5,868 nt of DNA from Burkholderiales bacterium (GCA_005793295.1 SXSX01000068.1:1-5868); one strand, 5' to 3'; positions 1 through 5,498 are shown, counted from the first letter of the stretch. The notes: generated from the letters alone by a model not told the origin. Numbers and translations are program-made.

Positions 1-722
1 ACCTGGGCATGATCACCGCCACGGATTTGGTGTTAATGATTTCCAACAGCGGCGAATCGCAAGAAATAAGTGTAATTTTGCCGCTGCTCAAACGCCTTGG
101 TGCCCCGTTGGTGGCGATGACCGCCAATGGCGATTCAAGCATGGCGCAACACGCCGCCGTTTGGCTCAACACTGCTGTCGATATCGAAGCCTGTCCGTTG
201 AACCTCGCGCCCACCGCAAGCACCACCGCTCAATTGGCCATGGGCGACGCCCTGGCGGTCGCTTTGCTCGACGCCCGCGGCTTCAAAGCCGAAGACTTTG
301 CACGCTCCCACCCTGGCGGCGCTTTGGGACGCAAACTGCTGACGCATGTGAGTGATGTGATGCGAACCGGTGACGCGGTTCCAAACGTCGCACCTTCGGC
401 GTCATTTACCGCTTTGATGCGCGAGATGAGCGCCAAAGGTTTAGGCGCGACTGCTGTGGTGGATCAGGACCAGCACGTAGTGGGTATTTTTACCGATGGC
501 GATTTACGCCGCTGGGTTGAGCAAGGCGTTGACCTGCGCAGTAAAACCGCCCAAGAGGTGATGCACCCCCAACCCGCAACGCTTTTGCCGACTGCGTTGG
601 CCGTTGATGCGGCTGAGCTCATGGAAAGCCTGCGTATCACCAGCGTGTTGGTGGTTGATGCGCAAGGCCGTTTGTGTGGCGCTCTCAACAGCAACGATCT
701 CATGCGGGCTAAGGTCATCTAA
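1..722 (+). CDS. kdsD: Arabinose-5-phosphate isomerase KdsD, 5'-truncated by the window edge
   Basis: KdsD interconverts D-ribulose 5-phosphate and D-arabinose 5-phosphate, the first committed step towards KDO for lipopolysaccharide, in the cytoplasm. The reading frame is open from position 3 and ends with TAA at 720-722, giving about 239 residues of a protein usually near 325-330, so the N-terminal part is missing. What is visible is the second half of the SIS sugar-isomerase domain, with the phosphosugar-binding SNSGES loop (near nt 45-62), the EACPLNLAPT stretch and the SHPGGALGRK active-site segment (His codon at 309-311). Two CBS domains follow, starting near VSDVMRTGD (about nt 349) and AQEVMHPQP (about nt 550); the first contains the conserved GIFTDGDLRR. 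Family identity is clear from the SIS-CBS-CBS order and from kdsC directly downstream. The stop overlaps the kdsC start by one base, implying co-transcription and coupled translation. The promoter lies outside the window. The close paralogue GutQ is possible in principle, but the context argues for KdsD. Confidence 0.96.
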   Translation, partial: LGMITATDLVLMISNSGESQEISVILPLLKRLGAPLVAMTANGDSSMAQHAAVWLNTAVDIEACPLNLAPTASTTAQLAMGDALAVALLDARGFKAEDFARSHPGGALGRKLLTHVSDVMRTGDAVPNVAPSASFTALMREMSAKGLGATAVVDQDQHVVGIFTDGDLRRWVEQGVDLRSKTAQEVMHPQPATLLPTALAVDAAELMESLRITSVLVVDAQGRLCGALNSNDLMRAKVI

Positions 723-1267
723 TGCAATCCACGCTCAACTTTCCCCCTGAGTTACTGCTCCGAGCGCAGAACGTCAAAGTTCTTTTTTTAGATGTGGATG
801 GCGTTTTGACTGACGGCGGCTTGTTGTACTCTGACACCGGCGAAATGCTCAAACGTTTCAATACCTTGGACGGCCACGGCCTCAAGATGCTGCAAAAAGC
901 CGGCATCACGCCCGCCGTCATTACAGGGCGCGACTCTCAACCGCTGCGTGCGCGCTTGGCGGCTCTCGGAATTACCCACGCCTATTACGGGATTGAAGAT
1001 AAGCGGCCTGCGGCGGAACAAACACTGAAAGCCCTAGGATTGAACTGGGACCAAGCTGCGGCCATGGGTGACGACTGGCCTGATCTGCCGATGATGCGAC
1101 CCTGCGCTTTCGTTGCAGCCCCAGCCAATGCGCATACTGAAGTCTTAGCTTGTAGCCACTTCGTCAGTCGCCTACAGGGTGGTCACGGCGCTGTGCGTGA
1201 AGTGTGTGATCTGTTGATAGTAGCCAGCGGGCGTTACGCTGACTTGCTCGGAGCGTACCTCGAGTGA
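722..1267 (+). CDS. kdsC: 3-deoxy-D-manno-octulosonate 8-phosphate phosphatase KdsC
   Basis: KdsC hydrolyses KDO 8-phosphate to KDO and phosphate, the step before CMP-KDO formation. The 181-residue product has the usual length for this capless HAD-family (C0) enzyme, which is known as a tetramer. Visible motifs are HAD motif I FLDVDGVLTDGG with nucleophile Asp24 and acid/base Asp26, motif II Thr68 in VITGRDS, Lys94 in the EDKRPA segment (motif III), and motif IV GDDWPDLP (Asp117, Asp118, Asp121). The C-terminal RLQGGHGAVREVCDLL is the typical KdsC tail that reaches into a neighbouring subunit's active site. ATG 722 overlaps the kdsD stop (TAATG), with an AAGG-type ribosome site just upstream inside kdsD. 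The gene ends in a 4-nt overlap with lptC. All catalytic residues are present, so it should be active. Confidence 0.97.
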   Translation: MQSTLNFPPELLLRAQNVKVLFLDVDGVLTDGGLLYSDTGEMLKRFNTLDGHGLKMLQKAGITPAVITGRDSQPLRARLAALGITHAYYGIEDKRPAAEQTLKALGLNWDQAAAMGDDWPDLPMMRPCAFVAAPANAHTEVLACSHFVSRLQGGHGAVREVCDLLIVASGRYADLLGAYLE

Positions 1268-1887
1268 CAAACCGGTGGTTTGGATTTTGGGACTGGCTGC
1301 TGCTGTACCTTCCAGCCATGCTCATGGCCGTCCTTGCCTTGGGTTCTTACTGGTTGGTGCGCACCACGCCGCCCTCTGAATCGGCGCCTGTTCCCACGCT
1401 GCTTAGCCACACGCCTGATTACATGATGGATGGGTTTTCTGTACAGTCGTTTGACACCGCGGGGCGGCTGCGCTCAATTGTCAAGGGCACACAAGCGCGG
1501 CATTACCCAGATACCCAGTGGACTGAGATTGATGCAATCCGCATCCGCTCTTTTGATACCAAAGGCCGCGTTACCAATGCCTCGGCTTTGCGCGGGCTCA
1601 GTAACGAAGACGGCTCAGAGGTGCAGTTATTAGGCAACGCTTTGGTCGTGCGCGATGCTGACCTGACTACCCAACCCAACCCCACTCCGCGCATCCAATA
1701 CAAAGGGGAGTTTCTTCACGCCTTTACTAACACTGAAATGGTGACGTCGCACTTACCGGTTGAAATTGAGCGGGGCAGCGACCGCTTTTCAGGTAACACG
1801 ATGAACTTTGACAATGTCGCTCAAACTTTGAAGCTTGAAGGCCGCGTACGCGGCACCATCGTCCCCAAAAAACAAAAGCTCGAATGA
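1264..1887 (+). CDS. lptC: LPS export ABC transporter periplasmic protein LptC
   Basis: LptC is the bitopic inner-membrane component that takes LPS from the LptBFG transporter and passes it to periplasmic LptA. The 207-residue product has one N-terminal membrane anchor (about residues 11-32, a long run of Leu/Ala/Met with Trp and Tyr at the borders) and then a periplasmic region with the beta-rich LptC/OstA-like pattern, including YMMDGFSVQSFDTAGRL, YPDTQWTEID and the GSEVQLLGNALVVRDA segment. The start is GTG at 1264, inside the kdsC stop (GTGA overlap), with GGAG about ten bases upstream; no other start would preserve the anchor. It overlaps the next gene by 4 nt (ATGA). LptC diverges quickly between species, so the call rests on the anchor, the domain pattern, the length and the position after kdsD-kdsC, which is the conserved order in Proteobacteria. 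Confidence 0.93.
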   Translation: MTNRWFGFWDWLLLYLPAMLMAVLALGSYWLVRTTPPSESAPVPTLLSHTPDYMMDGFSVQSFDTAGRLRSIVKGTQARHYPDTQWTEIDAIRIRSFDTKGRVTNASALRGLSNEDGSEVQLLGNALVVRDADLTTQPNPTPRIQYKGEFLHAFTNTEMVTSHLPVEIERGSDRFSGNTMNFDNVAQTLKLEGRVRGTIVPKKQKLE

Positions 1888-2666
1888 ATTCTGAACCACC
1901 GCTTGTCTTTATCACTGGCGCATCCAGCGGCATCGGTCAAGCACTGGCTTTGCGGTATTACCAAGCCGGATACCGGCTTGCATTGGTAGCGCGGCGTGCT
2001 GAATTGATGGCGCAATGGGCCAATGACTCACAGCTCGACACTTCCAGATATTCCATCTACTGCGCTGATGTGTCTTCTATTGACAGCATCGTAAGTGCAG
2101 GCAAGCAGTGCCTAGCACTTCAAGGATTACCTGCGGTTGTGATCGCCAACGCGGGCATCAGCGTCGGAATTGACACCGCGCACCGCGCCGACCTCGACGC
2201 CATGGCCCAGCTTTTTGCAACCAACAACATCGGGCTCGCAGCAAGCTTTCACCCGTTTATTGCGCCCATGCGCCTGCGCGGTTCAGGGGTTTTGGTGGGT
2301 ATTGCCAGTGTGGCCGGAATTCGTGGCTTGCCCGGCCACGGCGCTTACTGCGCGAGCAAAGCTGCTGTCATCAGCTACTGCGAATCTTTACGCGGCGAGT
2401 TACGCGGCTCAGGTGTTCGGGTTTTGACTTTATCGCCAGGCTACATTGACACCCCCTTAACGCGCAAAAACAAATACCCGATGCCTTTTCTTATGCCCGC
2501 CGCTACGTTTGCAGACAAGGCTTTTCACGCGATAGGTTCAAAGTCGTCTTACCTTGTCATTCCTTGGCAAATGGGCTGGATTGCGAAACTCTTGCGCCTT
2601 TTACCGAATCGTCTGTTTGACCGCGTGCTCGCGGGTCAACCTAGAAAACACCGCACACCGCAATAG
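1884..2666 (+). CDS. Short-chain dehydrogenase/reductase (classical SDR), substrate unknown
   Basis: A 260-residue classical SDR, an NAD(P)-dependent oxidoreductase with a single Rossmann domain. The cofactor loop TGASSGIG is at residues 11-18, Asp62 sits in the CADV adenine-contact position, NAG is at 89-91, and the catalytic set is Asn114 or Asn115, Ser142, Tyr155 and Lys159 (YCASK), followed by the SPGYIDTPLT cofactor loop at 184-193. Arg37/Arg38 after the second strand suggest a preference for NADP(H) (inference). The C-terminal part (about 196-260) carries hydrophobic segments such as PMPFLMPAA and GWIAKLLRLLP, suggesting peripheral membrane contact or a lipid-like substrate; this tail pattern occurs in several SDRs of unknown substrate. 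The start overlaps the lptC stop (ATGA) and no good ribosome site is visible, so translation is probably coupled. It is the last gene before a terminator and occupies the position where lptA is usually found. A role in lipid or envelope metabolism is a guess from context only. Confidence 0.9.
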   Translation: MNSEPPLVFITGASSGIGQALALRYYQAGYRLALVARRAELMAQWANDSQLDTSRYSIYCADVSSIDSIVSAGKQCLALQGLPAVVIANAGISVGIDTAHRADLDAMAQLFATNNIGLAASFHPFIAPMRLRGSGVLVGIASVAGIRGLPGHGAYCASKAAVISYCESLRGELRGSGVRVLTLSPGYIDTPLTRKNKYPMPFLMPAATFADKAFHAIGSKSSYLVIPWQMGWIAKLLRLLPNRLFDRVLAGQPRKHRTPQ

Positions 2667-2694
2667 CCAAGCGGTTTAATCAGAAATCAAAAAC

Positions 2695-2720
2695 AAAAAA
2701 GGGTCCCGAAGGACCCTTTT
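2695..2720. terminator. Bidirectional intrinsic terminator between convergent genes
   Basis: A perfect 6-bp GC-rich stem (GGGTCC 2701-2706, GGACCC 2711-2716) closes a 4-nt loop and is flanked by A6 on the left and T4 on the right, so it works in both directions. Read on the minus strand the loop is C(TTCG)G, an exceptionally stable tetraloop, followed by six T, then G and five more T, making the minus direction the stronger one. It lies 28 nt after the SDR stop and about 40 nt after the RRM gene stop, so it should end both transcripts. Confidence 0.95.
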
Positions 2721-2761
2721 CTTATGGGCACAAGGCCCAATCTGCAATGACTCGTGAGAGC

Positions 2762-3193
2762 TTAGTAACCGCCGCCGCCGCTACGGCCACCGCCGTAACC
2801 GCCACCGCCGCCACCACTGCGTCCGCCGCCAGCGCCGCCGCCGTAACCACCGCCGCCGCCACCGCTACGGCCAGCACCGCCGCCGTAACCGCCGCCGCCA
2901 GCTCCACCACCGAAACCGCCGCCACCAGTGCGGGGGGGACGTGGCTCCATTGGACGGGCTTCGTTCACTACCAAGCCACGACCACCAAATTGTTGGCCGT
3001 TCATGCCATTGATAGCTGCTTGTGCTTCTGCGTCGCTGCCCATTTCCACAAAGCCGAAGCCTTTGGAGCGGCCTGTGTCACGTTCCATCATGACCTTAGC
3101 GCTAGAAACGGAACCGTGTGCTGCAAATGCTTCTTGCAGATCTTCGTCACGGAATGAATAGGGCAAGTTGCCCACATAAAGTTTGTTGCCCAT
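2762..3193 (-). CDS. Glycine-rich RNA-binding protein with one RRM
   Basis: A 143-residue RNA-binding protein. Residues 1-80 form one RNA recognition motif: RNP2 LYVGNL at 5-10 and RNP1 KGFGFVEM at 44-51 with the RNA-stacking aromatics Tyr6, Phe46 and Phe48. Residues 81-88 are a Pro/Arg linker and residues 90-143 an almost pure Gly/Tyr/Ser/Arg tail of repeated SGGGGGGYGGG units. The layout resembles the short RRM-Gly proteins of cyanobacteria and many proteobacteria, some of which are cold-induced; the cellular target here is unknown. The start is taken as ATG 3193 because GAGGAG (3206-3201) sits at ideal spacing and the protein then opens with the family-typical MGNKLYVGNL; a TTG five codons upstream overlaps that ribosome site and is unlikely. 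The gene is monocistronic, with the terminator downstream and a structured leader upstream (3198-3324). Confidence 0.95.
   Translation of the reverse strand: MGNKLYVGNLPYSFRDEDLQEAFAAHGSVSSAKVMMERDTGRSKGFGFVEMGSDAEAQAAINGMNGQQFGGRGLVVNEARPMEPRPPRTGGGGFGGGAGGGGYGGGAGRSGGGGGGYGGGAGGGRSGGGGGGYGGGRSGGGGY
2765..2926 (-). repeat. Gly-codon repeat tract encoding the RRM protein tail
   Basis: About 160 bases of imperfect, codon-scale tandem repetition (GGC/GGT-rich on the coding strand, seen as CCGCCG/CCACCG on the plus strand). Units of roughly 9-13 codons of the form RSGGGGGGYGGG recur three or more times with small insertions such as GAGG. The tract is a likely hotspot for slippage and in-frame length change. 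Confidence 0.85.
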
Positions 3194-3197
3194 GAAA

Positions 3198-3233
3198 GGA
3201 CTCCTCAAAATAACTCAAAACGCGATGGAGTCC
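3198..3233 (-). promoter_or_regulatory. Leader inverted repeat containing the RRM gene's Shine-Dalgarno sequence
   Basis: On the minus-strand mRNA, GGACTCC (3233-3227) is perfectly complementary to GGAGTCC (3204-3198), which contains the last four bases of the GAGGAG ribosome site of the RRM gene (start codon 3193). With a one-base A bulge the pairing extends by two more pairs (TC with GA), giving about nine base pairs around a 17-nt A/U-rich loop. Folding would hide the ribosome site, as in an RNA thermometer or a protein-controlled translational switch. The base pairing is seen directly; the function is inferred. Confidence 0.6.
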
Positions 3234-3300
3234 AAAACCGCAATCAACAAACCATTAAAGACTTAGAGCAGACGCGAAACTGACCAAACACCGCAAACCT

Positions 3301-3324
3301 GCTTTACCTAAATTTAGGCAAAGC
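3301..3324 (-). promoter_or_regulatory. 24-nt near-perfect palindrome upstream of the RRM gene
   Basis: The centre CCTAAATTTAGG (3307-3318) is a perfect palindrome, extended on both sides by one mismatch and then GCTTT/AAAGC. In minus-strand RNA the mismatch becomes a G-U pair, so the transcript could form a ten-pair hairpin with an AAUU loop; in plus-strand RNA it would be an A-C mismatch. No T-run follows, so it is not a normal terminator of amtB. It may be a leader hairpin of the RRM mRNA or a DNA operator near its promoter. Confidence 0.5.
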
Positions 3325-3330
3325 TGAATC

Positions 3331-3374
3331 ATTATGCGCTACTTTCGCTAACCACAAGCAATTTATTTCGTCAA
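3331..3374 (-). promoter_or_regulatory. Possible promoter region for the RRM gene
   Basis: Weak candidate elements on the minus strand: a -10-like CATAAT (3336-3331) with only a poor -35 (TTGTGG, 15-nt spacer), and further upstream a good -35 TTGACG (3374-3369) whose best -10 at 17 nt (TTAGCG) is poor. If CATAAT is used, transcription would begin near 3324, exactly at the palindrome, giving a leader of about 130 nt that is G/U-rich. The rest of the 3209-3443 intergenic stretch shows no gene and no clear amtB terminator. Confidence 0.3.
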
Positions 3375-3443
3375 GCCCCGCGAATTTCAATCAAAACCGT
3401 TTGTTTTATGCTAATCGTGCCGCACGCAGGGCGCGCAAAAGGC

Positions 3444-4646
3444 TTACCAATTGGACTCGCGCTCAGGCGAGGCGCTGATTTTGTGGGTACTTAAATCTGC
3501 GCCATCAAACTCTTCTTCTTGGCTCATGCGCAAGCCCATGGTTGCCTTAAGTAAGCCATACACCGCAAAGCCGCTGACCAAAGCCCAGGCCACACCCAAA
3601 GCGGTTCCGATGATTTGCGCCCAAAGAGAAACGCCGCCCAAACCGCCCAAAGCCTGTGATCCAAAAATTCCCGCTGCAATGCCGCCCCAGGTTCCGCACA
3701 AGCCGTGCAAAGGCCACACGCCCAACACGTCATCAATCTTCCACTTGTTTTGTGTGAGCGTGAACATCACCACAAAGATCGCGCCTGCAATGCCGCCCAC
3801 CACCAAAGCGCCCATCGGGTGCATCAAGTCCGAACCCGCACACACCGCCACCAAACCCGCCAAGGGGCCATTGTGTAAAAAGCCGGGGTCGTTTTTACCC
3901 AACACTAAGGCGACCAAAGTTCCGCCAACCATTGCCATGAGGGAGTTCACCGCCACCAAGCCTGAAATTTTGTCCAAGGTTTGTGCGCTCATCACATTAA
4001 AACCAAACCAGCCCACGGTCAATATCCAAGCGCCCAGCGCCAAAAAGGGAATGCTTGACGGCGGGTGGGCCGACACCGCTCCGTCTTTTCGGTAACGGTT
4101 ACTGCGCGCTCCGAGCAAAATTACGGCGCCCAAAGCAATCCAGCCACCGACGGCGTGCACCACGACGCTACCTGCAAAATCATGAAACTCTGCGCCGGTG
4201 CTAGCCTTCAACCACGCTTGCACCCCGAAGTGTTGGTTCCACGCGATGCCCTCAAAAAAGGGATAAATCACACCCACAACCGCGGCAGTTGCAATCAACT
4301 GCGGCCAAAATTTCGCTCGCTCAGCAATACCGCCTGAAATGATGGCGGGAATCGCCGCTGCAAAAGTCAATAAGAAAAAGAACTTCACCAAGGCGTAACC
4401 GCTTTGCGCAGCTAGCTGCTCGGCGCCAACAAAGAAGTGTGTGCCGTACGCCACGCTGTAGCCGATCACAAAGTACACCACCGTTGAAACCGAAAAGTCA
4501 GCCAAAATCTTCACCAAGGCATTAACCTGGTTCTTACGGCGCACCGTTCCCAACTCTAAAAACGCAAACCCCGCGTGCATCGCAAGCACCATGACGGCGC
4601 CCAATAAGATAAACAAGGCGTTTGCGCCCTGATTCAGTGCTTCCAT
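3444..4646 (-). CDS. amtB: Ammonium transporter (Amt/MEP/Rh family)
   Basis: A 400-residue integral inner-membrane channel that moves ammonium/ammonia as a trimer; about eleven membrane helices can be traced, the first at about residues 9-31. Hallmarks by comparison with E. coli AmtB: the outer phenylalanine gate Phe95 (FAAAIPAIISGGIAER) and Phe216 in GWFGFN, Trp136 and Ser220 near the recruitment site, structural Asp156, and the twin pore histidines His164 (VVVHAVGGW) and His314 (WPLHGLCGTWGG). The cytoplasmic C-terminal tail MGLRMSQEEEFDGADLSTH keeps the form that binds PII proteins, so GlnK control is likely even though no glnK is adjacent. There is no cleaved-signal-like extension as in E. 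coli AmtB. ATG 4646 has GAGGA seven bases upstream. Expression is probably nitrogen-regulated through the sigma-54 promoter at 4718-4733. Confidence 0.97.
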   Translation of the reverse strand: MEALNQGANALFILLGAVMVLAMHAGFAFLELGTVRRKNQVNALVKILADFSVSTVVYFVIGYSVAYGTHFFVGAEQLAAQSGYALVKFFFLLTFAAAIPAIISGGIAERAKFWPQLIATAAVVGVIYPFFEGIAWNQHFGVQAWLKASTGAEFHDFAGSVVVHAVGGWIALGAVILLGARSNRYRKDGAVSAHPPSSIPFLALGAWILTVGWFGFNVMSAQTLDKISGLVAVNSLMAMVGGTLVALVLGKNDPGFLHNGPLAGLVAVCAGSDLMHPMGALVVGGIAGAIFVVMFTLTQNKWKIDDVLGVWPLHGLCGTWGGIAAGIFGSQALGGLGGVSLWAQIIGTALGVAWALVSGFAVYGLLKATMGLRMSQEEEFDGADLSTHKISASPERESNW

Positions 4647-4676
4647 GAAAATTTCCTCAGTGAATTGCTTTATTTT

Positions 4677-4710
4677 GGTGCGAATTTAGGACTTCGCCTA
4701 TTTATGCACC
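4677..4710 (-). promoter_or_regulatory. Imperfect hairpin at the predicted amtB transcript start
   Basis: On the minus strand GGTGC (4710-4706) pairs with GCACC (4681-4677), and inside this TAGG pairs with CCTA around a 6-nt loop; the five positions between are mostly unpaired. It covers the predicted sigma-54 start site (about 4707). It may be a regulator site or chance. The half-sites GGTGC and GCACC resemble NtrC half-sites but in the outward-inverted order and with wide spacing, so it is not called as an NtrC site. Confidence 0.3.
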
Positions 4711-4717
4711 GAAACCT

Positions 4718-4733
4718 AGCAATTCTCGCGCCA
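4718..4733 (-). promoter_or_regulatory. Sigma-54 (-24/-12) promoter of amtB
   Basis: Minus-strand TGGCGCGAGAATTGCT matches the RpoN consensus TGGCACG-N4-TTGCT at all but one defined base, with the required GG and GC dinucleotides exactly ten bases apart. The start site would be about 4707, giving a leader of about 61 nt before the amtB ATG. It begins 17 nt after the stop of the upstream 66-residue gene. Sigma-54/NtrC control of ammonium transporters under nitrogen limitation is established in proteobacteria. No clear NtrC binding site was found upstream. Confidence 0.85.
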
Positions 4734-4749
4734 AAACGGAATGTGAGCG

Positions 4750-4950
4750 TTACGCAGCAATAGCGTTTTCAACCTTCATAAAAATCGGTCGACCATCGGG
4801 CGTACTCAAAGGTACGATTCGGTCTTCTGCCCCGCCAATCCCCGGAACCACGGCGCACAGCGTCGGACTGCTGCGCAACTCTGCGCCTAGGTTGACTTCA
4901 AGGTCTGCAATCACGAGGCGAACCTCGCTGAGAATTTTGGTGACTTTCAT
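4750..4950 (-). CDS. Hypothetical 66-residue protein, family not recognised
   Basis: A small gene I do not recognise. ATG 4950 is preceded by a good ribosome site (AAGGA, six bases upstream), which supports real translation. The product begins MKVTKILSEVRLVIADLEV, likely an amphipathic helix; the middle has a Pro/Gly turn (VVPGIGGAEDR) and then a short strand-like stretch VPLSTPDGRPIFMKV. It has no membrane segment, signal peptide, Cys cluster or DNA-binding motif that I can see. It lies between the SOS-controlled umuD (divergent, 86 nt between the two start codons) and amtB (same strand). It could be co-transcribed into amtB, but the sigma-54 promoter after its stop makes amtB separately controllable. 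A perfect TATAAT on its strand overlaps the LexA box, so it may itself be SOS-controlled. It is not GlnK, whose proteins are about 112 residues with a T-loop. Confidence 0.7.
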   Translation of the reverse strand: MKVTKILSEVRLVIADLEVNLGAELRSSPTLCAVVPGIGGAEDRIVPLSTPDGRPIFMKVENAIAA

Positions 4951-4999
4951 GGGCTTTCCTTTTGTGATGTGCCGTAGGCGTAAAGTGGGTGCGCACGGC

Positions 5000-5029
5000 T
5001 TGCGGTACTGTTGATTTGTACAGTATTAT
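5000..5029 (+). promoter_or_regulatory. umuD-cho promoter (sigma-70 type)
   Basis: A -35-like TTGCGG (5000-5005) and a -10 TATTAT (5024-5029) are separated by 18 nt, and the LexA box fills the spacer. The predicted start is at about 5036, next to or at the umuD ATG (5037), implying a leaderless or nearly leaderless mRNA. Confidence 0.65.
5006..5025. promoter_or_regulatory. LexA (SOS) box
   Basis: TACTGTTGATTTGTACAGTA has the CTG-N10-CAG core with perfect six-base inverted arms TACTGT/ACAGTA, matching the E. coli-type LexA consensus used also in beta- and gammaproteobacteria. It sits between the -35 and -10 of umuD, where bound LexA would block RNA polymerase. Its targets downstream, umuD and cho, are both known SOS genes in E. 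coli, which strongly supports the call. Confidence 0.95.
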
Positions 5030-5030
5030 A
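5025..5030 (-). promoter_or_regulatory. Possible divergent -10 for the 66-residue gene
   Basis: The minus strand reads a perfect TATAAT here, sharing its last base with the LexA box. At 17 nt upstream the -35 is weak (TCAACG, 5053-5048). If used, transcription would start near 5018, within the LexA box, with a leader of about 68 nt to ATG 4950, so LexA would repress both directions. Confidence 0.35.
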
Positions 5031-5036
5031 GATTCC

Positions 5037-5486
5037 ATGAAAACCCCGTTGATTTCCACAAATTCTGCGCCCCCACTGGTTCCCATCCTCTCTAGCCCGC
5101 TGTGGCTAGACGTCTGCAGTTGGCTGATGCCCGCAGGATTTCCCTCGCCCGCAGCCGACCATACCCAAGAGCGGATTGATCTGAACAAGCAACTCATCCG
5201 CAACAAAGACGCGACCTATATCTTTCGCGTGAAAGGCGATTCGATGGTCGGCGTTGGGATTTACGAAGGCGACGCGCTTTTGGTAGACCGCAGCATGGAC
5301 CCCAAGCACAACCACATTGTGGTGGCGCAGCTCAACAACGAATTCACCGTCAAGCGCCTGTACCGCCGTGGGGGCGTGGTCAAACTGGTGGCAGAAAACC
5401 CGATTTATCCGGCCCGACTGATTAAAGAGGAAGATGATTTTTTGGTGTGGGGCGTGGTGACCAACAATATTCACAAGTTGTGCTGA
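5037..5486 (+). CDS. umuD: UmuD-like SOS mutagenesis protein (S24 self-cleaving peptidase)
   Basis: UmuD cleaves itself when RecA filaments form, and the shortened UmuD' joins UmuC as translesion DNA polymerase V. The 149-residue product contains the cleavage region with scissile Ala33-Gly34 (MPAGFPSPAADH; E. coli UmuD uses Cys-Gly, LexA Ala-Gly), the typical RIDLN segment at 46-50, catalytic Ser69 in GDSM and catalytic Lys106 in FTVKRL, 37 residues apart as in E. coli UmuD. It has no helix-turn-helix, so it is not LexA itself. ATG 5037 is chosen because the LexA box and -10 lie directly upstream; the in-frame GTG at 4989 precedes the promoter. No ribosome site is present. The partner polymerase umuC is not adjacent; cho follows 12 nt downstream. 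The N-terminal arm is a little longer than in E. coli UmuD (139 residues). Confidence 0.94.
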   Translation: MKTPLISTNSAPPLVPILSSPLWLDVCSWLMPAGFPSPAADHTQERIDLNKQLIRNKDATYIFRVKGDSMVGVGIYEGDALLVDRSMDPKHNHIVVAQLNNEFTVKRLYRRGGVVKLVAENPIYPARLIKEEDDFLVWGVVTNNIHKLC

Positions 5487-5498
5487 TTCGGTTTGACC

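Noticed and set aside
2725..2739. Second small hairpin TGGGC/GCCCA next to the terminator
   Set aside because: Only five pairs and no T-run; the adjacent UUCG hairpin explains termination.
2747..3157. 136-codon plus-strand frame opposite the RRM gene, Ala/Thr-rich
   Set aside because: It is the antisense shadow of Gly codons; low complexity, no ribosome site, and the opposite strand holds a clear RRM protein.
3194..3208. TTG start five codons upstream for the RRM protein
   Set aside because: It overlaps the ribosome site that serves ATG 3193, and the family begins MGNKLYVGNL-like.
3405..3443. Possible amtB terminator (AAAAC/GTTTT on the minus strand)
   Set aside because: A five-pair A/T-rich stem without a U-tract is too weak to call.
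3451..4095. 214-codon plus-strand frame opposite amtB
   Set aside because: Antisense shadow of a highly conserved membrane protein; Pro/Lys/Thr-biased composition and no recognisable domain.
4989..5036. GTG start 16 codons upstream for umuD
   Set aside because: It would place the promoter and LexA box inside the coding region; ATG 5037 fits UmuD length and promoter position.
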